A stretch of DNA of 64,000 nucleotides, from the NCBI RefSeq assembly GCF_010093595.1, contig NW_022985442.1:1-64000 (forward strand). Direction: 5' to 3'. Shown here piece after piece: positions 12,663-25,740 of the stretch (its first letter is position 1; the number at the start of each line of letters is the position of its first letter). The notes below the pieces were generated by a model, which saw only the letters and a program-made list of their open reading frames with translations, did no database searches and was not told the origin of the DNA. Made by a program: the position numbers and the translations under genes. The stretch is from Mytilinidion resinicola (lineage: Eukaryota; Ascomycota; Dothideomycetes; Mytilinidiales; Mytilinidiaceae).

Positions 12663-15600
12663 TTATATTATATCCCTTTACTACTATAATAACCCCAAAT
12701 AACCTAACTACTATACTTATAGAGCTAGTTTCTTCTATAAAGGAATAGCTTACTATAGTATAATCCTTATTTATAAAAGCCCTGCAGAACTAATAATCTG
12801 CCTTTATAAAAGCTCTATAGCGCTAATAATCTATTTTTACGGAAGAAATAGCAGTGCTATAAAAGGAAATATTAACGATCCGGTTCTAATCCTTTTCTTC
12901 TATACCGCCTACGCCTAACTAATAATCTATAGAAAATACTATTTATAAATTAAATAATAGCTTAAAGCCTATCGCCCCTATAAACTATATATAGACCCTA
13001 ACTATTAAGGTTATACCTTCTCCCTTTTCTAATACCTTCCCGATATATTCTAACCTGCCTACCTAGAAATCCGACCGATTAATTAACCCTTTAATATTTA
13101 ACGGCCGCTAAAAGAAACTTCTTAGCTTTATCCGAAAACTATAATATAAACTAGAAGAAAACGCGGACTAATACCCTACTAAACAAGCCCACCTGCTATA
13201 CACGTATTTTTATCTAAAGTATAACCTATTAATACTAATAGATTTTTTAATAGATTAGGATATATAATAGTAGAATAATTTATATTATTTCTACAGGCTA
13301 TATATAATAATTCTAATAAGGAACTTACTGCCCTAAGTAAACTCGACTCGCTAAAATAAGGAAAACGTAGCTTTATTTCTTACTTTACTAAATTCCAACG
13401 CCTTACTGCTAATATAGGCCTTAACGAAATCGGTTTAATAACCTAACTCTAACGCTTATTATCGGACGAGCTATATAGAGCTATAGTCGGTATTTATATT
13501 CCAGATAATATAAATAAATATACTAACCTAATTTCTGCATATAATAATAATCTCTAATACCTACTAGCTAACTATCCCTTTTATTATTAACCTTCCGCTT
13601 AGAAGAACCTAAATATAATAGAAATTAAGGTATTAAACTACGCCCCGGCTAGATCTGCCGAATAAAAAGAATACTGCTAAAAAAGCCTCTACTATAAGTA
13701 TAGTAAGTATAGCTATATTTTCTATAACTACTCTATACTATTACTATAAGTCCGATTATTTAGCCTAGATAGGCTCTTAAGTCTACGCATATATATATAA
13801 GCTATAAGCCTGCCCTAGTTTTTACCTATATACTATTTATCTATATCTATAAACTTATTTTCTAGCTCTAATTATTCTAGAAAAAAATACTAGTCCCGTA
13901 TAAAAAAGCTATTAAAAGCTTAGTTCCGGGCCTAAATCGCCCTCTAGAACTATTCTAACCCCGGATTTCTATAAATTTATTCGAAAAACCTATAGTTAAC
14001 TCCTAGAAATAATAAATCCTTACTCTATTTTCCCTATAGTAAGGTTCTATATAATTAAATACCTAAGCTCTAATTAATAGCAGAGCTACTAGTATAGGTT
14101 ATATTTACAGATTTCTAGCGCGCGTATAGAACCTTTATTTTAACCTGCTACTAATTATTTTATACCTAACTAGATTTAACGGAAAATAACTAAAAAAAGG
14201 AAAAATTACGCACTCTATACGCGTGACCCTCTACTACCTAAACTATACGGAATTAATCCGTTTCTATATACTAGAGATTAGAAAATATAACTTAATACTA
14301 GAATAGCTATAGCTATACAGGCACTATATTAGGATTAATTATAATAACTAATAGCTGCTCTTCTACTTCTTCTATTACCAGGCTTATTACCTGCATAAAC
14401 CTGCTAATATATTCTAATATAATAATAGTAAGAACCTATATTAAAAGGCTTCTAATAAAGCACCTTATTTAATAACTAAACGCTTCTATTTCTAACGGTT
14501 AAACCTATATATATAATACTAATATAACTACTAGCTTTCTAAAATAAACCGCTAGCTAAATAAACCTAAACCTAAACCTAAACCTAAACCTAAACCTAAA
14601 CCTAAATCTAAACTAGATCCTAATATAAAGCCTAATACTAAACTAAATATCTACCTGCTTAAAGTAGAGACGTTAACCTAATTAGCCTAATAACCCGATT
14701 ATAAAATCTTCGCTATTACTATTGCCGATATTAATAAGGCCTTAGCTAAGAAAAAGTATACTAATCTAGTAATAAAGGTCTCTATAGAGTATTACCCGTT
14801 TTTAAAAAACTTCTTCTGCTAAAAAGCTAATAAGCTGCCCGAATACTATATATATAACTATAAAATTATTCTAGAAAAAGGAAAATAATATAGGTTTAGT
14901 CTACTATATAGTATATCCTAGAATAAACTAAAAGTGCTTTAAAAGTACCTTAATAACAACCTTATAAAAGGATTTATCTGTGCTAGCTTATTACCTATTA
15001 CCTCTTCTATTATTTTTATTAAAAAACCCGGAAAAGGCTTATAATTTTATATTAATTACCGAGCACTTAATATAGTAATAATTAAGAACTATTACCTAAT
15101 TCTATTAATCTAAAAAACGCTGGCCTAACTTAGCAAGGCTAAGTATTATACTAAGCTCGATATTATCTCGGCGTTTAATCGCCTACGGATTATAAAAGGA
15201 GATAAATAGCTAATAGCCTTCTAGACACGATACGGCCTATTTAAATACCTAGTTATACTCTTTAGACTAGCTAACGCCTTTAGTATATTCCAGTACTATA
15301 TAAATAATATACTCCGCCTATACCTAAATATATTATATACTACGTATATTAATAATATCCTAATATATAGCGAAAGTTTTAAGAAATACTAATACTATAT
15401 AAAACTAGTCCTTAAGGCCTTAGAAAATACAGGACTATAACTTAATATTAATAAATGCGAATTCTACTAGAGTAGTATTATTTACCTAGGGTATATAATA
15501 TTAACCGACGGAATTAGTATAGACCCGAATAAAATTAATAATATTTATAACTAGGAAACCCTTTATAATATAAAAAACGTATAAGCCTTTATAGGATTTG

Positions 15601-17788
15601 CTAACTTCTACTAATAATTTATTAACAACTTTTCTAGCTTAGCTGCACCTTTTATTACTTTTATAAAGAAGGGCGTGTAATTTTAATTTAATAAACCCTA
15701 TAAAAAAGCCTTTAAATATCTTAAAATAGCTTTTATAACTGCTCTAATTCTCCGCTACTTTAACCTAGATTTACTAATAACTATCGAAGCCGACTTATTT
15801 AATTATATAAATGCCGGAATTCTATTATAGACCGATAAGCGTAGAGTTCTAAGGCCTATAGCCTACTTCTCTAAACGGCTAAACCCTGCTAAATATAACT
15901 ATAAAATTTATAATAAAAAACTTCTTGCGATTATCTAGTGCTTTAAATAATAGCGCCCGGAACTAGAAGATACTATACTTCTAATCTAGGTTTTTAGTAA
16001 CTATAAAAACCTGCAGTACTTTACTACTATAAAATAGCTTAGCTACTAATAGGCCTGCTAGGTAGAATACCTATTTTATTTTAACTTTATAATTATATAC
16101 TAACCCGGTAAGTTTAGAAAGAAGCCGGATATTCTAACTTGCTATATATAGGATATATCTGCGCAGGAAGAAGCCTAAGCCGCCCGAAATTAGACTCTAT
16201 TATACCCTAAGTTATTTACTAAATTAAACTTTATAGAAACCGATTATATAATTTAAGAAATTATTAAGAAAGAATACCCTAATAATAAATTTATATAAAA
16301 AGTCCTAGAACTAATATAATCTAGAACCTAATATTTAAAAAAGATTACCCTAAGCAAATATAAAGTCTATAATAGTAAACTATTCTACTATAATTACCTT
16401 ATAATTCCTAACTATAATAAATTAAAGATTAAGCTTTTCTAATATATATATAATTTACCTGTAGGCGGCTATCTAGGCTGCAGAAAAACCTTTAAAATTT
16501 TCTAGAGAAAATATTACTAGCCCTAGATATTTAAGATAATTTATTAATTTATAGCCTATTATTACACCTATTACTATATAAAGGCTTTAAGAGAAAAATA
16601 TAACAGCTTTCTAAAGCTACTACCGGTTCTGCTATATTACTAGTAAGATATCTCCGTTAATTTTATTATAAATCTACCTAAATCTAAAGGCTATACTAAT
16701 ATTATAATTATAGTAGATCGCCTAAGTAAGTACTAATATATTATTCCTTATAAGATAATTATAGCTTAAGCTACTGCTAACCTATTCTACTAGCACGTTT
16801 AGGTATATTACAGCCTTCCTAATATATACGTCTCTAATTAAAAATTATAGTTTATTTCCGTATTTTAGAATAAACTATATAGATAACTATAAATTAAAGC
16901 CTAACTATTATTAGCCTTTTACTCTAAAATAGATAGCTAGACGGAAAAAGCTAATTCTATATTAGAATAAGTCCTCTATACTTATATAAACTACTAGCAA
17001 GATAACTAGGTAACCTAGCTGCTATTAGCTTAATTTAAAGTAAATAATATAAAATCTAAATTAACTATAGTAATACTATTTATCGCTGTTACAGAATAAA
17101 ACCCTTAAATAGGTTTTAAACCCCCTATAGAAATACAGCGCCCTGCTTACTAAATACTGTAAGCCCGTAAGGCTAATTAAATAATTAATAAGATAACCAA
17201 TATTAAATAGTTTATCCGTAAAGAGATAACTTAGGCACAGGCGATATAAAAAGAGTTTACTAACCGTCGACGCACCGGTGCACTATTCTACCGCGTTGGC
17301 AATAAAGTTTAGCTAGACGCCCGGAACATCTATATAAAACGAAAGTCTAAAAAGCTTAACTAGAAGAACCTCGGAAAGTTTCTAATTACGCAAGTGGTTT
17401 TACTATACGCCTATTAATTGGGCCTACCTAATATAATAAAGATCCACCCTGTCTTTTACGTCTCTCTCCTACGGCCTGCCGCCCCGTCCTCGGATTACCT
17501 TCCTGGCCAAGAAAACTCTCCTTCTAAACCTGTTGAGATTAATAGCAAACCGGAGTACTACGTTAACCGCATTAAAGACCTCCGCTTTAACCGACGCCGA
17601 AAGCAACACAAATACCTTGTTAAATAGACTGGCTATAATAAGTTATCCTGGGAGCCTGCCTTAGAACTTAAGGATACAACGGCTGCCGCCAATTATTACT
17701 GCCGGCACCCTAATATACCTGAACCACCTAATACATCCGTATAATATAACGTTAACGCCTAAGAGACTTAGGTTTAGGGGGGGGGTAC
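12663..17788 (+). pseudogene. gypsy A gag-pol, RIP-inactivated
   Basis: A single plus-strand reading path crosses dozens of stops. A gag-like segment (KLLSFIRKLRYKLEENAD) is near 13,110-13,180. A CCTAAA-repeat Lys-Pro linker is at 14,563-14,614. The reverse transcriptase spans about 15,000-15,560; its Y-x-D-D catalytic box reads Y-I-N-N near 15,345, both Asp codons changed to Asn. RNase H ([15 protein letters not shown]) is near 15,860-15,905. The integrase zinc and core regions span about 16,440-17,050. The C-terminal KIHPVFYVSLLRP segment and a chromodomain-like end lie at 17,418-17,700, where damage is lighter. No functional product is possible. Confidence 0.88.
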
Positions 17789-18037
17789 TGTTACGGTAAC
17801 TACCCGCAACACCTTACCCACCACAATTCGCCTATTACGTGGCTTCGTCACCTGATCTCGCACGGAGCTCGTGAGCTCGCGCCATACGCACGTCCCGCCG
17901 GTATATCTTCTTCGCCGGCGCTCTTCATTTCCTGTTCTTTACACAATGTCTTGATTCTCCACGTAGTATTGTACCTAGCACTTAATCAACGCTCCTTTTT
18001 GAGCCCTTGAACTCCTGCTTGTAGCGCTAGCGTGACA
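17789..18037 (+). repeat. 3' LTR of gypsy A, undamaged
   Basis: It runs from TGTTACGGTAAC to GCTAGCGTGACA with intact TG...CA ends. Normal base composition with many CA, TG and CG dinucleotides contrasts sharply with the matching 5' LTR and the adjoining pol region. The target duplication TGCAC follows directly at 18038. Confidence 0.95.
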
Positions 18038-18464
18038 TGCACGAGGTGGTGGAGGAGGCCTTTTGATCAAGGATTCGTATGAAGGAAGAGGGCTTCCTTC
18101 ATCGTCTGATGATAGATTGGACATTGCGAACGTAGAGAATAGATAGAAAATGAAGATAGGAGAGAGAGGAGCTGTTTGATGTTGAAATTGATGAAATTGA
18201 TGACCTTTTCTATGATAAATACACCTACACGACCGCGTCAAGGGCGCGGTTCCCCGCTGCCGATTGACAACGCGTTCTTGCATCTAACCGACCAAAACGC
18301 GCTGGCTGTAATGCGCGTACACGTAGCTATCGATTCATTGCGTCAGATTGTAATTGCGACAATTATTGGTGGAGTTGTTGATTTTTGTATGGGCCGCTAC
18401 TGACGTGGCCATGTTGATTTTGTGATTTTCATAATATAGGCGAGCGAGCACGCGAGCACGTAAC
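18038..18464 (-). other. right part of the element split by gypsy A; possible LTR or leader
   Basis: Read on the minus strand, this begins TGTTACGTGCTCGC at 18464, a typical-looking fungal LTR start, and leads to an ATG at 18124 opening MSNLSSDDEGSPLPSYESL and a poly-Pro run. The frame is cut at 18,038 by insertion of gypsy A and would have continued leftwards into 12,412. Unlike the left part, it shows little RIP. It could be the LTR/leader and N-terminus of a retrotransposon, or the 5' end of a DNA transposon or host gene. I could not find a matching second terminus. Confidence 0.4.
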
Positions 18465-20147
18465 ATATCGGCCGGTCGAATCGGCCTGCCCCGAACGGTT
18501 CCGGACGTCCATGGTATACCGGAACTTTCCCGTCCGAGTTCTGGATGTCGGGAACTCGAGATAGAAGTGGTGATGGATGATGGTGTTTCTACCGGGACAG
18601 GTGGACCTTTAGAGAATCGAAAGCGACGCGTAGAATACTTAGTCAGCTACACTGGTATGGTGGCAGCACCCTTGGCACCCCTCTTTTACCTCGATCGAGA
18701 GCCTTGCGTTATCTACTGGAATACATCCTGTCCCGTTGAATCTATACCAACTAGAAGCCTTTCAAATGCCCCGCATGTCCAGCACTTCTAATCATCGACA
18801 TGTTCCAAGCACCCTTCTACCGCAGCCATCTGATTCCTGGCGCCCAAAATGGCTGCTTGAAAAAGCAAGTCTACCTGCGTAGAGGCTGGGCAAGGCTGAA
18901 CACCTTTGCTAAATAGGGACATCAATTCCCTGGGCTATTTCTTGCCTTCATACTCCTTTCCCACAGTCTTCTCCGAATCTTTGCTTCTCTGTTCCTCCCG
19001 TGGGCGCGATCCTCCCGCTCGTTGGATTCTGCCGTTCTCACGATCCTCCCCACTATCACGGCTCTCTCGGTCGCCGTTTGTACAACTTTCCCACTCTGAC
19101 GATCTTCTGCACAGCCGCGGCTGTGCACTGCGCCTATTCTTACGAACAACACCGTGGCGATGTTGTCTTCCTCTTAATACGAGCGTTTGCCGCGAGATTA
19201 ACGAGCCTACCATCACGTCATACAAACTCAACACTCGAGCGTAGAATGATTGATTGCCCAATTGGATGACCAAAAATGGTATGGTATAAGTTCGCAGATA
19301 CCACGCTTGTGGAGACCGGCTTGGCCTCCCTGGAGACTGTGAGCGGATACCATTCTGCTGCTATGGCAACCGCATCGCACGCTGATTGAGGGAGAAGCAT
19401 TCGTGGCGTTCCAAAGTTGAGAATTAGTGCTGAGTCACGTGGTCAGAATTCACTACTTACTTCCGAAGAAGCCTACCAATAGACAAACTTGTACAAAGGG
19501 GAGCCCGGACAGAAATGTGCGGAAGTATCATCTATAGATACCCGAACTCGATCTCTGACTTCTAAATCAAGATAACGGTTTGAACTGACCCTTCCCCTCC
19601 TCCACAAACTGCTGCGATGTCTTCGCTTGCTGCATAAACTGCTCCAACATCTTTATTTTCTCCCACCCTAGGTTATACTTCCCTTCCAACCAAACTCGTC
19701 AATATTATGATGTACCGAAGAAGCCCGAAGTCGACGGAACACTATAGAAGAATATAGCGAGCCGGATGGTTGGGCCTAAGATTGTCGTCCCAGTCCCCGT
19801 TCCCGTCCGTCTCTGTGGCCACCTCAGCCGAGATTTCTACCTAAGACTTTTAGCTTTCCATTTGACTAGGCCTAAAGTAATTTTGGCGGACTTTTAAGGG
19901 ATTCGGAGGGACGGGTGCGGATGGAGTCGAGCTTTGAGATGGTGACGCGCACGCCCCAGCGCAGGACCAGTGGGTGAAGTGACGGTTGGATGACCGTGTC
20001 TGAGCGCGTGTTGAGGTTGGTTGGAATTGCAGCTGGACTGATTTGACTTGCAAGTCTATATTACGAGCCTTGGGCAGAGACGCGAAGGATATAGAACATG
20101 ACAAACAAGTCCACAGTCTAATACACCAAAATCCTTTAGTTGCACTC
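18465..20147. other. gene-free stretch of normal composition
   Basis: About 1.7 kb with no RIP bias. The open frames here (for example 18,567-18,791 and overlapping frames on both strands at 18,906-19,273) are short, mutually overlapping and lack any domain signature. I see no repeat pair. It probably contains decayed sequence and the 3' flank of the pyruvate decarboxylase relic. Confidence 0.5.
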
Positions 20148-21963
<1,816 letters not shown>

Positions 21964-22145
21964 TTAAGGAATTGAAATTCGTAGAAGAGAGAAGTAGATG
22001 GCTTTTAAGGCTGGAGTCTTCGGCATGCCATGCAGTTATGCCATGGACTTATACCCTCAAGGTAATACGGAAAGCTCAAGCCAAACTAGAAAAAGTATTC
22101 TCGGCGTCGGTGTGAACAGTCTGATACTGGTGGCGCTAGTCGTGG

Positions 22146-22185
22146 GATCACTCCGGCTGCCCTAAGATCACTCCGGTTGCCCTAA
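22146..22185. repeat. 20-bp tandem duplication
   Basis: Two adjacent 20-bp units, GATCACTCCGGYTGCCCTAA, differ at one base (C/T). They overlap the truncated 3' end of the zinc-cluster regulator relic, so the duplication may mark the deletion breakpoint. Confidence 0.85.
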
Positions 22186-23076
22186 TGGGCCGACAACGCC
22201 CCTTCGAGGGAGAGAGCTAGATCCAGGCAAGAATCCGAATATTGCATAGCGAGTCTTTGCAGGTAGCGCCGCTCCAGGTCAGTATCGTAGAAGACATCGA
22301 AGCATGGTAGGTCAATGGTGGCTCGAGAGACAGCAGTGAAGAACAGTCTCATGGCCTCCCATCGTGCATTGTTCTCGCAGAATGTAGCACAGAAATCTTT
22401 CAACGTGGAATCAATACCCGTGGTCAGCGAGCTACAGGAGTGAAGGAACAGCTTTTTTTTACAAAGCTACGATATTTTCATCCCTAGGGCCTAGTTTTTT
22501 GACTATGCACTGAGCGGTTTGAGCGCATTGCATAGTAAATGAGTTGGTAAGAGGGAGGTTCACTCCTTTGGCAGTCCATGCTTCGACCAGCAAGACCCAC
22601 GACGAGGCTTTGGCGGAAAGACGAGCTTGTCTGATCAGCGCTGCGCCATAAGCAATCTTCTCGTCGTTTACCACGCTTAGACGGAACTTGTGCCGGGTTT
22701 TCTCCCTGTCCTTGTCCTGGCGATGGCCATCGACGTCGCTGCTTGGGCTGTTGCCAGATGAGAGGTGGTCGAAAAAGGTGGTATGGCTGGACGAGCCGAG
22801 GTAGCCTGGACTGGGATATTGACGAGGTCTCTTCAGGAGCACGCCGAGAGATACAGGTGTGCTCGGACTATCAAAGTTGCGTTGTTGTGGTGGCTCACTG
22901 ACATTGTTGGATATACTCCTCTTTTTGAATGGTCATGACCGGTATGTGCAAACAGCTGTCGTGTTTCCGTCTCTGCATCGTAAACAATGCGGCTGCACAT
23001 GATCACAAGCAAGCTTCCGAGATCTACACGGATCACAAGCTGGTAGTTTTGGCGGCATTCTTTGGGCATGAGACAT
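22182..23076 (-). pseudogene. Zn(II)2Cys6 transcription factor, nonsense and frameshift
   Basis: Fungal-specific DNA-binding regulator. The ATG at 23076 gives MSHAQRMPPKLP followed by a canonical C-x2-C-x6-C-x6-C-x2-C-x8-C binuclear zinc cluster, with cysteines at residues 14, 17, 24, 31, 34 and 43. A TGA at codon 48 (22,933) stops the frame, but the same frame continues to SPGYLGSSSHTTFFDHL, typical of the linker in these factors. A run of eight A's on the coding strand near 22,455 marks a frameshift into a third piece (DFCATFCENNARWEAMRLFF). The frame ends at 22,182, far short of the usual ~600 residues, so the C-terminal domain is missing. It lies 260 bp upstream of the pyruvate decarboxylase relic, same strand; co-regulation is only a guess. 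Confidence 0.82.
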
Positions 23077-23805
23077 AGGACGTTGTTGGTGTTCTCGATA
23101 GAATACGGACAACATTAGGTGCCGGCCCCGCTCCGAAGGATGACGCACGACCTCGGAGTCTGTACTCCGCATCTCCAGGCGAAGGTCTCCAACGAGTAAA
23201 ATGGCACGTGAATGAGTGTCAGAAGTCGTGGTCCCGTCTTTCTGTTGCGCTCTCCAAGGTAACATTCCTAGTGCCTTTGACTCTGGCAATCATCGAGCCT
23301 TCAGACCCATCACCGAGCCTTGAGTCCCCAAAGCGGCGTTTTTGATAGCGGTACGAGTTGAGAGATCCCAAAGTTGAGGAAAGACTTCTTTGCCAGACAA
23401 GCCAGAAAGTGTGTCCTCAAAGTCCATGGATGGGGCAGACTCGCCGTGGAAAATGTCAGGTCCTTTCCGTTCGCTTTCAGGCCCGCCGCCGACGATTGAG
23501 TTGCGTCGATCACTTTGTTTCCTATATCTTCAAACAGTGGTCTCTTAAGTACTTCAACGAAGCCAGCGTATGCCACGGTACATATGAGACCGTGCCAGGA
23601 GCACAGAGATACAAGGGCCACTGCATCCGTGATTTCAAATAGTACGCTTGCAGAGAACCTTTCGAGGCAACAGACGTTGTGCATGCGACATCATTATTGC
23701 GTGGATTGCCAAAGCAATCTAGACTATAAAGAGATTGGAGATAACAAAGTCCGAAATAGACGCCGGCTGGCCTAACCCTAACACCAGAGAATACCGATCC
23801 AGCCT
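23077..23805. other. intergenic stretch between regulator relic and PLD gene
   Basis: Short frames on both strands (23,310-23,684, 23,358-23,642, 23,515-23,775) overlap each other and show no domain. It would contain the promoter remnant of the regulator and the 3' flank of the PLD-like gene. Nothing else is visible. Confidence 0.5.
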
Positions 23806-25740
23806 TCAGAAACCGCCCTTTGCCTGCAGCTTCTTCGCCATGCCAACAGCGCCCTTGACCCAGCTCACAGGCGGCGCTGACGGCTTCGTCGCTCCTTCTG
23901 CCTCATGCCCTTGATCATCTCGCCACACTCCGTCTTCCGGACTTCCTCTCCCATATGTTAGGGTATTCTGATTCCGCTCGATCCCCTCACGCCACTTCCT
24001 GCATGTTGCTTCCGAGTCAATCATGACATTGATCTCCTGTGAGTGATACCAACTCTGCGTGTCTTGGTTGCCGGAGCCTTGAATGCCGACGCGACTGTCG
24101 GCAATGAGGAGTTTGACGTGGCAAGCTCGCTGACTGAATTGGTGGTGTATTGGTTTCGACTGGTCTTTGGCGGTATACCAGTGGACGTGCAACAGAGTGC
24201 GCTCTTGCAAGGACAGTTCCTTGTACAGCTTTGCGGCGAAGGCTTCATTTATGCCACCTTGACCTGGCATCATCTCGCCGGCGTCGTTGTAACCGAGGCA
24301 GACGTAGTATGTGATGTCAACGCCACGTCTGACTGCCGCAGCGAGAGCGGGAAGAAGATGGTGGGAATTGAGATTGGGTGTTTGGATGAAGATTGACTGC
24401 TTGGCGTTGCGGATGCACGAGAGGAATGCTTCGTTCTGTGGAACAAAGGCATCGGCGTTGTTTGGTGAGCCGTGAGGTCGCCGTGGGACTAGTGCCATTG
24501 GTATGTCTTCTTTCGGATGAGCAATGTAAGGGGTGAACTCGGTTCCAGGCTCTGGTTCTGGGCCGGTAGGTTCAGCGTTGCTCTTGCTCGTGTCATTTAG
24601 ATGTCTGTTGATGGCCGAGACACGACTTTCACCGGGCCTAGGAGAGTACATGGCCTGTACTCGAGCGATCTCTGCTGCTATGGTGTCATCGTAATGGGGG
24701 TCGCCAGGATTGTGCGGCGCCAGATGCTTCTTCGCTTCGTTGCCGTCCTGTACGATTGCTTGTTGCTCACGTGCATCAGCCTGGTCGGGGTGCACATGTT
24801 GATCATTCGAGGCAAACAGTCTCTGGAAGGAAGGCTCATTCCATGTACTGAATCCGCCCAAGGCTGCTGGGGAATTGTGGGTTGGCAAGGGTGGATCCAG
24901 TGCATCGTGCCAGGTGACTAGGAAGGAGTCGTAGAGCGAATCAACAACTGGTCCCTCCAAATGCGTCATCATCTCCACGTTGGCATTATTCTCCATATTG
25001 TTGCTCTCGACGATGCCGATTTCTCTGTCGACCACCATGAATTTTGCGTGAAGAGTGCCGAGAAGAGGCACATGTAGACTGGAGACTTCGAGGTCCAGGT
25101 TCGGAATCTCATCTGGGTGCGGAAGATTTATCTTCTCTCCAGAATAGACCTCTACCGGGACCTTCTGGTGGTTGTTGACGAATTGCTTTACGCCAGCCTT
25201 GTCGAAAATGATCTTCACGACAACTCGGTCGCCTCTGACCCCTGCTCTTCGAGACAACTCTTTGAGTGCATCGCTAATGAGGTCTACGGCATCCGATGGC
25301 GACCAAGAACATGACGCGAAAAGAACCTCTCTCCTCGCTCTCACGATGACATTTGACATGTGTCGGACCAAGTCGACTAGGGGTGCGATGACGCTCAGCG
25401 GTATGGAGCCATGCGTGCCAATGAGTGCTGGCGACACCACGCCGCTCAACGGATCAGCATCCAGGCAGCATAGAACGTCATGGTACACACGAAGAAACAG
25501 CTCCCCAGGTTGTGTCGGTCCCCATCTCCCACAACTGAGGGCTTGCTTAAGGTCTTGGGCCGATGCGGGGCTCAGTTCGTGGTCGGCCTCGCTGGATGGC
25601 TGCCCAGTCTTCTCCTTCTTGCCAAACAATTTGATTGAGGCTTCCTCTGGACTCAGCGAGGGGTTTTGCGCAAGCAACGAACTCACTGTCTCGTCGGCTT
25701 GGCAGTGCTTCACCACTGTCGGCGTGATCTGGGGCTTCAT
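23806..25740 (-). CDS. phospholipase D-like protein with two HKD motifs
   Basis: An uninterrupted 644-residue frame if the ATG at 25740 (MKPQITPTVV) is used; an upstream in-frame ATG at 25857 would add 39 poorly structured residues. PLD-superfamily enzymes hydrolyse or transfer phosphodiester bonds using paired HxKx4D motifs. Motif 1 starts at residue 231 (HAKFMVVD, followed by ESNNMENNANVE) and motif 2 at residue 541 (HVKLLIAD, followed by GSGNQDTQSW), so both catalytic halves are present. A low-complexity linker (about residues 290-430) separates them. I see no signal peptide or membrane segment, so it is probably cytosolic or peripheral. It resembles the fungal PLD-like/cardiolipin-synthase-like family rather than classical PLD1, lacking PX/PH regions. 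Codon use is normal with no RIP, and it is the only intact gene in the first 43 kb. The substrate cannot be read from sequence. Confidence 0.92.
   Translation of the reverse strand: MKPQITPTVVKHCQADETVSSLLAQNPSLSPEEASIKLFGKKEKTGQPSSEADHELSPASAQDLKQALSCGRWGPTQPGELFLRVYHDVLCCLDADPLSGVVSPALIGTHGSIPLSVIAPLVDLVRHMSNVIVRARREVLFASCSWSPSDAVDLISDALKELSRRAGVRGDRVVVKIIFDKAGVKQFVNNHQKVPVEVYSGEKINLPHPDEIPNLDLEVSSLHVPLLGTLHAKFMVVDREIGIVESNNMENNANVEMMTHLEGPVVDSLYDSFLVTWHDALDPPLPTHNSPAALGGFSTWNEPSFQRLFASNDQHVHPDQADAREQQAIVQDGNEAKKHLAPHNPGDPHYDDTIAAEIARVQAMYSPRPGESRVSAINRHLNDTSKSNAEPTGPEPEPGTEFTPYIAHPKEDIPMALVPRRPHGSPNNADAFVPQNEAFLSCIRNAKQSIFIQTPNLNSHHLLPALAAAVRRGVDITYYVCLGYNDAGEMMPGQGGINEAFAAKLYKELSLQERTLLHVHWYTAKDQSKPIHHQFSQRACHVKLLIADSRVGIQGSGNQDTQSWYHSQEINVMIDSEATCRKWREGIERNQNTLTYGRGSPEDGVWRDDQGHEAEGATKPSAPPVSWVKGAVGMAKKLQAKGGF

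Larger units (their letters stand above)
12413..18037 (+). mobile_element. complete Ty3/gypsy LTR retrotransposon A
   Basis: A 5,625-bp element bounded by LTRs of 250 and 249 bp and flanked by a perfect 5-bp target-site duplication TGCAC (12408-12412 and 18038-18042). The internal order on the plus strand is gag, protease region, reverse transcriptase, RNase H, integrase and chromodomain, which is the Ty3/gypsy chromovirus order. A polypurine run with nine G residues precedes the 3' LTR at about 17,777-17,785. Almost all of the element is RIP-damaged, but the 3' LTR is not. It lies inside the unidentified element at 11,350-12,412 / 18,038-18,464. Confidence 0.95.

Noticed and set aside
14563..14614. 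CCTAAA repeat resembling interstitial telomere sequence
   Set aside because: The unit is CCTAAA rather than CCCTAA, and it lies in frame in the gypsy A polyprotein as a Lys-Pro linker, so it is coding low-complexity sequence.
18906..19273. 112-codon ORFs on both strands
   Set aside because: They overlap each other, lack domains and match the expectation for random open frames in GC-balanced DNA.
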